Assembly (NCBI GenBank): GCA_037833965.1
Contig: AP031358.1
Coordinates: 23,196,001-23,260,000 of the forward strand
Length of the DNA: 64,000 nt
Reading direction: 5' to 3'
DNA from: Marchantia polymorpha subsp. ruderalis
Lineage: Eukaryota > Streptophyta > Marchantiopsida > Marchantiales > Marchantiaceae
The first letter of the stretch is position 1; each line of letters opens with the position of its first letter. Positions 13,000 to 20,720 of this stretch are shown piece by piece. Below the pieces are notes generated by a model. The model worked only from the letters and a program-made list of their open reading frames with translations, was not told the DNA's origin and did no database searches. Position numbers and translations under genes: made by a program.

Positions 13000-13415
13000 T
13001 GTGGTAACACACTTTTTGTTTTTTTGCAGAATTTAAACAATTTTAGAAAACAAGTATCGAAGCAGTGTCTGTAGTTAGAAAAGGTTACGTTAAATAGAGT
13101 GGATTGAGGAGATCATCACGAGGTCACGAAGAATCGCGAAGTTGGATGTACCAGCGCCAAATGTCTTCGGCGCCTTCGGCAAAAGCTCCTTTTCTGAGGT
13201 GTCTCTACTCACGCGCTTCCAGCGTCTAAGGAAGCTACGCTTCCGGCGCAGACACCTCCGGAGGAGATTTTGCTAAAGACGTCAGAAGAACGGCAAAGAC
13301 CTTTGAAGGCTTCCGACCATGAGTGCGCCTTCGGCGATGCGCCGCTAGCGCGGAAGGGGAAACCTTCATAACGATCTGAATACACGGTAGTTCCAGTTGG
13401 TTGAAGTTGCATTGG
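13000..13415 (+). repeat. B1 5' LTR, first part
   Basis: Starts TGTGGTAACACAC, like the B3 LTR (39,367) and the B1 3' LTR (63,975); B2 (28,806) reads TGTGGTGACACAC. The following 400 bases match B2 and B3. It breaks at 13,415 where A1 is inserted. It holds short inverted motifs of the CTTCGGCGCCTTCGG kind and no gene. Confidence 0.9.
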
Positions 13416-13839
13416 TGTGGTACCCCACTTTTGGCAATTTTGAGGAAATTAAAACATTTTTGGAAAACTGTACCCTGGCAGCATTGTAAATAGCCTTCGG
13501 TACATCAAAACAGAGTGAATCCGGAAGATCGCGGGGATTCTCGAGGGATCTTGTAGAATCTGGGATTTGGGGTGCAGTAGTAAGGTCAGGCACCACCCTC
13601 CCTGCGAGCTCCGCAGTTAGGATCTCTACGGCGCAAGGCGCAAAACCCGCCTTCGGAGGTTGCGTCCGCGGCTGTAGGGAAACCCTCGTAATTAGGTAAC
13701 CCTCGGGCGCCTTGACCAAGTTCGGATCCCGTTGGAAAGAGCTCGACGCGCTGATTCCAACGAGTCCAAGAACGCTTGGAACGGACGAGGACTTAGGGAG
13801 TTATCGCTACTGGAAGAAACGGAGGCGGTCGCCTGCGGC

Positions 13840-14400
13840 GGAAGGAGTTCGCCACCGGCGCGAATTCCGCCTACGCGGAAGGGGGATTCAAGTTTTGTCC
13901 TATGCGCGGACGAAGGCGTTCGCCTGTGCACAGGCGAAGTAGGGTTAGGGAAGGCGCGAAGTCCGCCTACGCACAGGCGTTCGCCTGTGCACAGGCACTT
14001 CGGCGTCGGCGGGAAATCCGCCTTGGGCCCTAGAAATGCGCCTTGTGAGGTAGAAAGTGTACGACGCCTTCCGCGCCAGCGCAGCGCAGCGTACGTCGGA
14101 AGAGCCGCCAGAGTAATCCAATAGGTACGGACCGTGCGGACGGCACGGGTGGATGCGCTCTTGGACGGACGGAGTTGCGGCGGCGGAAGCGCCGACGGAG
14201 AGACAAGGAACGGACAGACTGGACGGAGACGGCTGACCACGGTCAACGCCTTCCGCGCCAGCGCAGCGCCGCGGACGGAATTCGCCTGCGCACAGGAGAA
14301 CGCCGGTGCACAGGAGAATGTTCAAGTTCCGCGCCGGCGGAGAATCCGCCGAGGCCCCTGCCTGCGCACAGGCAGGAGTTGAATTTTTGTCCGACATGCG
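13840..14400. repeat. Cluster of short GC-rich palindromes in U3
   Basis: The palindrome GCCTGTGCACAGGC lies at 13,922-13,935 and 13,983-13,996, with near copies (CGCACAGGC types) around 13,970, 14,285 and 14,365. Other inverted words are GGCGGAAAACTCGCC-like and GCGCCAGCGC-like. The same cluster occurs in the A2, A3 and A4 LTRs with differing copy numbers. It may be binding sites for a dimeric factor or simply slippage-prone filler. Confidence 0.7.
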
Positions 14401-14660
14401 GACGCACGCGTCAAGGCAGAAGGAGATTGGCCGAGGGGCGGTACGAACAAGTGTACCGCGCAAGGCGGAAAACTCGCCTTCGGCGCTACGCCCCCATGTC
14501 CGGAGGGTGACACGCTCGCGGAGTTCAAATCCGCCAATTCGAGCGTGAGAGTTTAATCGACGACGGCGGAGCGTGAAGCCGCGCGTGAGAGCGAAGACCG
14601 TTCCAGCGTACAGCCGGCGCGGCCATCAAGTGAGACGTTCTTCACGACCAAGAGACGACC

Positions 14661-17600
14661 ATGACCTTCGACCGGGCGGCGGAGAGCGTCCCATTCTTGA
14701 ATTCGCGATTCCAATCTCTTGTGCGCGCTGCGCGCATCCATCTGCTGGCTGCGGACCATTCTCGTCGTCGTCGCTCAGGAGATTTCTTGTTGATTGAGGG
14801 AGAAGTGAGTGCGCGTGATTTGGAATTGAGAGCGATTAGAGTTTGCCGAGAGAGAAAGAAACGCGGACAGTGCGGAAGTAGAATGAGCGGGCGAGCGAAC
14901 CCCAGGAACGCAATGACGAGACCGAGCAGATTGCGGATGGTGCCACTTCGCCTGCCGCAGAACGGGCTGCGCGCTTTCGAAGAGCGCTTAATAGCAAGAA
15001 AGCTCGATTTCTTGCTATGGGGATGGAATTACATCTGCGCGAATATGGTGCGCGAGTGGCTAGAGCCACAGGGACCACCCTCGCGCGGATTGCGTCCGCA
15101 TGTTGACCGGTGGACAGTCCAAGATTGGGCGCAGGCGTTGGGAAGATGTGCTGGCATGCCAGGGCATCTCCTTTTCGACAGCGAGAGCATCAAGGTGACC
15201 AAGCAAGAAGAAGCGCAATTTGTGGAGCTGTTCAAGACCGGGAGGTCTACCAAGAATGGGTACAGGACCCGTGATTACAAAGATCGATTTCGCCGGACTT
15301 TGTCCGCGGCGCTGATGCAATTACTGCAGCCGCACCGCGCCTGCTACATCACATTGTGGCAGGTCTCTTTTGTGGAGTGCGTCATCGAGGGAACTCCAAT
15401 TCACTGGGCGAGCATCCTGCACAGAGTGATGCGACAGCACGCGTTTGAGGAGAAGGGGGGAACGCTAAACCATCTTTCTCCTTTCCTCATCAATTTTTAT
15501 CGACAGCGGAATTGTTTGACAGCGGCGGAGCTTGAACATTTTCCGCCATTGTCCATCGACCATCCCGGGAAGTATGTGCGGGAGAACGAGGTCGACACTG
15601 ATGCGGAGGAGTCACCGACTTCTACCCCATCAAGACGGAGAGACGAAGGGAGACACACCCCTGCAGCGCGAGTGCCGCGGAAGCGGCGATGGAGGGAAGA
15701 GGCCGAAGAGGAGCAGCATCAAGAACTCTCTGTTCCCATTCGACCGCGGCCGCTGTGCGAGCCATACACCCGGCCGAAGCAGAAGGCACGCAGACTGGTG
15801 TTGCCAGCTGACAGTGCAGACACGGCGACGATTGCGACGGAGATAGGAAGTGCGTCGCCAGAGAGACGAGAGGAAGCGCGGACGACCGCAGGAGCGACGG
15901 GCCACGCTGCAACCTCGTCGGGAGAGAGGCCGCCTACGGGCCAAGGGCCTCCGGAGTTACCACGTGCGATGCGGACAGATGTTCCGTTTGCGCACAGGCG
16001 AACCTCCGCGGACGGACGAGCCTCCGCGGATCGGCGAACACAAGTGGACGTGGATCTACGCTTACGCGTGGGAAGGAGCAGTCCGCCTGTGCACAGGTCG
16101 CCTGTGCACAGGTCACCTGTGCACAGAACACCTCCACACGTGCCGCCTGTGCACAGGCAAGAATCACCCCCGTTCCAACGTAGGAAGGGGAAGGAGCCGG
16201 CGGAAGAACCGCCTACGAGACACCGGCCCTCGGGGCCAGACCCTCCGGCGCACCACGCGCCGCAATTCGCGCCTTCGGCGCCAGGGCCTTCGAGCCGAGG
16301 GGATACGAGCAGAGAGCGTGCGGAGGCCGCACCATCGGCGGGAAGTACGCCGATAGATGCGCCTTCGGCGGTAGGGCCTATAGGCCAAGGAACATCGGGC
16401 GTGCGGCCCCCGGCCATGTCGCCTTCGGCGATAGATGTCCGCGGCGCTACGCCTGCGGCGGACAAGGCGCCGGCACATGCGCCTGCGCACGGGCCGGGCA
16501 CAGCCCCCACGGACCGATCAAGGGAGCAGCAGACGGAGGAGCGGAGTGACTGTCCGCGGGACGACATCTCGATGCGCGATGCGCAATCCAACCCCGCGCA
16601 GCCACCCTCCGCTCGATCGCCTTCGGCGACGGACGACGGCGACAGAGAGAATGCGGTGGGCAATCAACCAGCGAGCGACGGGGATGCCGCTCGGATACAT
16701 TCGCCTTCCGCCTTAGACATTTTGGCGACGAGCAGCGAGGCTGCAGCCGTGCCTTCGCAGGCAGCACACGTCGAGGACGTGCAGCCCCACTCGGGGCAGT
16801 CGCCGACGCAATCAATGGCGACTGAAATTCTCCACTCGGATGATGAGGACGGAGGCTCCACGGAAGAAATGTCAGGAGCAGAAGACACCGAGGAGGAGGA
16901 GGAGGAAATTGTTGGAGCGCCGGCGGCGGCGCTCTCTGAGCAGGTGATTCCGTTGCTGCGGTACTTGGATCGCAAGGTCGATAAATACGCCGACCCACTC
17001 CAGCCGGGATCTTACATCGAGTTAGTGCGCAGGCGGACTCGCACTAAAGTCCACACCAGCAAGCTATTAGCTAGAGTGGACCAGGAGTTGAGGGACTTGA
17101 AGGAGAAGCATGAGTGCTTGTGGGGACAGTACAAGCTTAATCAGAAATTCTACAAGCACTCCGAGAAGATGAAGGATGAGAAACTGGGCGAGCTCACCAA
17201 GGAGCAGGTGAAGGTCAAGGAAGCACTCAACTCTGAGCAGGCCGAGAATCGGATTTTGTCAGAGGAGCTCGTGCGACAGACGCGGTTGTTGGAACAATGT
17301 CAGCTCGCACGGCAGGCGGATGAAGAATTAATCCGCAGTCTGCAGTCAGAGTGTGGCGAATTGAGGGCGCAACGTGCTGAAGCCGAATCGCAATTAGTGA
17401 CCATTGAAGAGGATCGCAGGAAGGAGGCGGATCGCACGAAGGTGGAGACGGCGAGGCGAGTCGCCCACTGTCTCAAGGGCTACGCCCACTGGGAAGTGAA
17501 GGCGCAGGAGAAACTCACACTGCGTGAGTTTGAATTGCGCGCAGCCGGGTTGTTGTCAGGCGACAGTAGGAGTCGGCGGAAGGTAGCGAAGAAGCTCGAG

Positions 17601-17795
17601 GCCTTTCTGTCGAAGGCACAGGATACCATGTCCGCCCTCGAGGGGGAGGTGTCCGCGGCGTTGCAGCGGTTGGGACTGCGTAGTCGAGCGGAAGAGTGGC
17701 AGGGTAGGGAGCTAGTGCGCGGCAGTCGGCCGCGCAGGAGACGTAGTACAGGTTCCGCGGAGTGTAGTGTAGCGTGGTTCCGTGCAGGCGTGTAG
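14661..17795 (+). CDS. LTR-resident (U3) protein, 1,044 aa, unknown function
   Basis: The only uninterrupted copy of this gene in the window. Residues about 90-315 form a conserved domain shared with family B LTR proteins (shared strings include LDFLLWGWN, RTRDYKDR and GGTLNHLSP). Residues about 315-740 are a low-complexity Pro/Arg/Ser linker with PVHR repeats. An acidic run (EEEEEE) lies near 755. Residues about 790-970 are a charged heptad-like coiled coil. The tail is basic (RRRRST). The ATG at 14,661 has A at -3. The in-frame ATG at 14,913 aligns with the family B start and shares the preceding ACGCA, so the real start may be there (960 residues). It lies upstream of the TATA box and so in U3. 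On genomic RNA it would be 3' of pol. I do not know the function. The domain faintly recalls the 'putative plant transposon protein' domain, unproven. Confidence 0.8.
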   Translation: MTFDRAAESVPFLNSRFQSLVRAARIHLLAADHSRRRRSGDFLLIEGEVSARDLELRAIRVCRERKKRGQCGSRMSGRANPRNAMTRPSRLRMVPLRLPQNGLRAFEERLIARKLDFLLWGWNYICANMVREWLEPQGPPSRGLRPHVDRWTVQDWAQALGRCAGMPGHLLFDSESIKVTKQEEAQFVELFKTGRSTKNGYRTRDYKDRFRRTLSAALMQLLQPHRACYITLWQVSFVECVIEGTPIHWASILHRVMRQHAFEEKGGTLNHLSPFLINFYRQRNCLTAAELEHFPPLSIDHPGKYVRENEVDTDAEESPTSTPSRRRDEGRHTPAARVPRKRRWREEAEEEQHQELSVPIRPRPLCEPYTRPKQKARRLVLPADSADTATIATEIGSASPERREEARTTAGATGHAATSSGERPPTGQGPPELPRAMRTDVPFAHRRTSADGRASADRRTQVDVDLRLRVGRSSPPVHRSPVHRSPVHRTPPHVPPVHRQESPPFQRRKGKEPAEEPPTRHRPSGPDPPAHHAPQFAPSAPGPSSRGDTSRERAEAAPSAGSTPIDAPSAVGPIGQGTSGVRPPAMSPSAIDVRGATPAADKAPAHAPAHGPGTAPTDRSREQQTEERSDCPRDDISMRDAQSNPAQPPSARSPSATDDGDRENAVGNQPASDGDAARIHSPSALDILATSSEAAAVPSQAAHVEDVQPHSGQSPTQSMATEILHSDDEDGGSTEEMSGAEDTEEEEEEIVGAPAAALSEQVIPLLRYLDRKVDKYADPLQPGSYIELVRRRTRTKVHTSKLLARVDQELRDLKEKHECLWGQYKLNQKFYKHSEKMKDEKLGELTKEQVKVKEALNSEQAENRILSEELVRQTRLLEQCQLARQADEELIRSLQSECGELRAQRAEAESQLVTIEEDRRKEADRTKVETARRVAHCLKGYAHWEVKAQEKLTLREFELRAAGLLSGDSRSRRKVAKKLEAFLSKAQDTMSALEGEVSAALQRLGLRSRAEEWQGRELVRGSRPRRRRSTGSAECSVAWFRAGV
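16081..16163 (+). repeat. PVHR-coding palindrome repeats inside the LTR gene
   Basis: CCTGTGCACAGG, a perfect 12-bp palindrome reading Pro-Val-His-Arg, occurs at 16,086, 16,101 and 16,146, with a one-base variant at 16,116. The number of units differs between copies: A1 about four, A2 two, A4 three. In A3 a loss here shifts the frame. Confidence 0.88.
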
Positions 17796-17831
17796 CGTAG
17801 TGCAGTGTAGTGTTAGGTAGGACTTAGAAGG

Positions 17832-17840
17832 TATAAAATA
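17832..17840 (+). promoter_or_regulatory. TATA box of the A1 5' LTR
   Basis: TATAAAATA about 35 bases after the stop codon of the LTR gene. Its position is conserved in A3 (35,571-35,578, minus), A4 (58,572), A1 3' LTR (21,527) and, as TATAAAGTA, in family B (23,506; 43,338). It marks the U3/R boundary a few tens of bases downstream. Confidence 0.75.
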
Positions 17841-18151
17841 GTTCCAGGCGTTTTGCCTGGGGTTCTTTCCCATCAGAAGTGCAGATCAGGAACCCATTTC
17901 CTTTGCGTGTTTGTGTCCTTGAGTTCTGTCACCACGCACGAGGAGTTACAACTTAGCGTTCCGCATTTTGTAACTGAAGGCCTGCGGCCGAATGTTCAGA
18001 GCTAGTACATTGGTTAGAGACTTGAGTAGTTCGGATCTGCACCTGCGGGTGACTGCCGATGCTCAGAGCCAGTGACTAGTTAGATACTTGAACAGTTTCG
18101 CCCCTACACCTTCGAGTGTTTCTTTCTGATTGTACTCCTTGGGATTTTTCC

Positions 18152-18208
18152 CCTGAATGCCAAAGTGAAGTTTTGCTACTTCGTGTAAGCCTTGGTTGTA
18201 AATTCAGG
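18152..18208 (+). other. Leader RNA stem-loop, module 1
   Basis: CCTGAAT at 18,152-18,158 pairs with ATTCAGG at 18,202-18,208. Inside, GAAGT (18,167-18,171) pairs with ACTTC (18,178-18,182). It is followed by a 60-base segment repeated later in the leader (GAATTCAAACTC motif). The structure is inferred from base pairing only. Confidence 0.5.
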
Positions 18209-18527
18209 TTACGCTGCAGCAGGTGCCTTGAGGGTAACCCCTGTAGTATTTCTGGGAATGACAAGTGCCTGAGAATTCAAACTCTTCAATAGACTGTTGT
18301 TGTGTTACTGGAACGTTTCACAGTGAGTCCTTCAGTGTGGACCTGTGTTCTCTGCGCGTTTTGTGAGTTGAGAGTGTTGTTCACCGCGTATGAGTGACTT
18401 CGATCCGAAGTAGGCAGTCCAAACCGGGTTTCCTACACTAGCAGCAAGCTAGTGGAAGCGTTGTAAAAGCCGGAGTTGGAAGTCACTGCCCGCAGCTTTG
18501 CCGAGTGTACTCTTGAGAGACTTTCCC

Positions 18528-18587
18528 CCTGAAATCTTGAAGTAGAGGTCCTAACGGATCTCTGGGTTGTGTTTCTGTAGTTTCAGG
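18528..18587 (+). other. Leader RNA stem-loop, module 2, covarying
   Basis: CCTGAAA (18,528-18,534) pairs with TTTCAGG (18,581-18,587). Inside, AGAGGTCC (18,544-18,551) pairs with GGATCTCT (18,556-18,563) around loop TAAC. Family B keeps the hairpin with changed bases on both arms (see 24,117-24,176). A GT microsatellite follows at once. Confidence 0.6.
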
Positions 18588-18823
18588 TGTGTGTGTGTGT
18601 GTTACGCTGCACTGTGCGACCTCCGAGTGCGCTCCGAGTGGACACTTGCAGTATTTCTGGGAGTGACAGTTGCCTGAGAATTCAAACTCCTCAATAGTCT
18701 GTTAAAACGTGACACTTTATACCCTGTGTGTTCCTCTGTCCCTGTGGGTTCGACCTTTCTACCACTATATTGCAGTTTTAGCCTTTAGTGGGTTATTACA
18801 TAAGAAGCCGACAACTTCTTTTT

Positions 18824-18841
18824 TGGCGCCGCTGCCGGGGA
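18824..18841 (+). other. A1 primer binding site (tRNA-Asp type)
   Basis: TGGCGCCGCTGCCGGGGA is complementary to the 3' end of plant tRNA-Asp, with one base (C for T) unlike the common TGGCGCCGTTGCC form. It starts 23 bases after the LTR end, an unusually long gap that is the same in B1 and A3. Confidence 0.85.
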
Positions 18842-18876
18842 CAGTTGCGTCAACACCGGGGTTTTTACGAGCAGCC

Positions 18877-18918
18877 ATGCTCGGTGAATGTCGACTGGGG
18901 CTGGCGGGAGCAACCTAA
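18877..18918 (+). CDS. Short upstream ORF overlapping gag start
   Basis: ATG at 18,877 opens a 13-codon frame (MLGECRLGLAGAT, then TAA) that overlaps the gag ATG at 18,888 in another frame. The ATG and first codons are kept in A3 and B1. It may lower gag initiation or work by leaky scanning. Peptide function is doubtful. Confidence 0.4.
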   Translation: MLGECRLGLAGAT

Positions 18919-20720
18919 GTGCTAGAGCTGTCCGCAAGTTCCGACGAGATTCAGAGAAGGCCGTGGAAGAGACACGGCGTCAAACCAAGAAAACACCAAA
19001 AAGAGTACCTAAGCCTAGTTCGGCTGACATCCTTGGGGAACCTACCCCCGGCGACTCGGAACCAAACTTGGTGCTTACAGTTCTACTAGATATTCCTTGC
19101 ACGGACCCGCCTAGTGAAGTAGAACCGACCGCCCGAGGACCGTCGACAGACACACTGATGGCGGACGGACAAGCCAATGTGCGGCTACCTCAGCCGATTA
19201 CTAAACATTCCTACCCGAAGTACAAAGGGAGTGGGGATGACGACGATGCAGATTCATACATCAAGTTATTCGAGTCGGTGTCTATTGCCAATCGCGAGAT
19301 CGCAGACGACGACCGACTAAGGATCTTTCCAAGCCTTCTGCGGAAGAAAGCGAGGAGTTGGTATAATCACGAGAGCATTGATCCGACTGGGTTGACAACA
19401 TGGGCCCAGCTGAAGGAGAAGTTCCTTCGTCGCTTTCGCGAGCTCGGCTACGACAGCCGGGTTTTGACGAAGTTACGTAATTTGCAGCGAGAGAAGAAGG
19501 AGAGTCTGCGTGACTACACTGAGAGATTTATGGACCTCCTCGACAGAATACCGAAAACAGGACCAGGGTCCCCTTTCTCGGTACAACAAGCTGTGGATTG
19601 GTACGTGACCGGTTTAACTCGGGAGATGGAGACTTTTTGCCGACGCAGCAAGTGCGACACTATTGAGGATGTGATTGCATCGGCAGAAGCCTTCGAAACT
19701 TCCACTCTCAACCGAAGAGGGAGAGAGAGACGGGAGTCGAAGGAGCGCAAACCGAAAGGAGGGCGAAGACGGCGTAGAGGTACAACTCCGTCATCGGAGG
19801 AATCGTCTTCGGACGAGAACCGTTCTTCATCCGAAGAAGAGGAAACCTCATCGTCGGAGGAGGAGAAGAAGAGGAAGAAGCATGGGTCAGCGAAGAAAAA
19901 GGGCATCCGACGAGTGACTACGGACAGAGCGCCGGGAGATATAGCTTCGAAGATGGAGACCCTTGTGAAGGACTTCGCCAATCTCAAGGTTCAAGTGGTA
20001 GGCGGGCATGATCGCCGAAAATCACCCGGGAGAGTGCGAGCGAACTTATGGTGTACTACGTGCGGGGCGGTGGGACATGCAAACACCGAGTGCCTTACCA
20101 CCCGGCCGTCATATCCAGTCAACGCAGTAGAGTGGGCGCAACCGTACTATGGAGAGCACCCTCAGTACTATGGAGAGCACCCTCAGTACTATGGAGAGGC
20201 TAGCGAAGAGACAGCCTACGCCGTCCAGTCGGTGCCTACCCCTCCTGCGGTTTCAGCAATGCAAGTTCCACGATATATTCCGGTGGATCGGGCCACTACG
20301 GTACCTGTGAGGCGGAGAGCACCTCCAGGGACGTTTGACCCACCGCCACCGCGAGCTTGTTATAATTGCGGGGAAGTTGGGCACTTCTCACCGCAGTGTC
20401 CCCATCCAAAAAGGCGAAACGATTATGCTCCGACATGTAGTAATTGCAAGAAGGTCGGGCACACTGCGCCAGAGTGTGATCAGCCACCAGTCCCTCGGCC
20501 AGTGGTACGATTTGTGAACACTCCTGCCAAGGAGGACGTGCAAGTTAACCAGGTCGAAGTAGGTTCAGACGGGGATGGCGAAGACGAAGAATGGCCGGCT
20601 GAAGAGGTTATGTGCGCACGGGTCGAAACTCGTAGCTCCAAGAAATCCAAGGAGCAAGAGCGTGACACTCGCAAGCACGATACGCCGACCCACTCCAGCC
20701 GGGATCTTACATCGAGTTAG
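18888..20720 (+). pseudogene. A1 gag, truncated and fused to LTR sequence
   Basis: Ty3/gypsy Gag, which forms the particle and binds RNA. The N-terminal capsid-like part includes SWYNHESIDPTGLTTWAQLK, and the region after it is Arg/Lys/Ser-rich. It has three CCHC zinc knuckles (C-x2-C-x4-H-x4-C): CTTCGAVGHANTEC, CYNCGEVGHFSPQC and CSNCKKVGHTAPEC. The reading frame leaves gag at 20,680 where the internal deletion joins 3' LTR sequence, and stops after 13 foreign codons. The full-length relative in A3 continues into protease. A YYGEHPQ unit is tandemly duplicated around 20,150-20,190. Confidence 0.9.

Larger units (their letters stand above)
13416..18800 (+). repeat. A1 5' LTR, 5.4 kb, complete
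   Basis: From TGTGGTACCCC to GGTTATTACA, 5,385 bp, far above the usual few hundred bases to 2 kb. Layout: noncoding U3 rich in short palindromes (13,416-14,660), a long open frame (14,661-17,795), a TATA box (17,832), then about 0.95 kb of R/U5 with duplicated sequence modules and a GT microsatellite. The ends match A3 and A4. Confidence 0.93.

Noticed and set aside
13840-14400. CRISPR-like array
   Set aside because: The short palindromes are irregularly spaced with no uniform repeat-spacer pattern, and the setting is plant nuclear DNA.
15719-16663. Long antisense open frame (314 codons) over the LTR gene linker
   Set aside because: It mirrors the palindromic, GC-rich linker. Equivalent antisense frames appear wherever the linker is, and none has family features.
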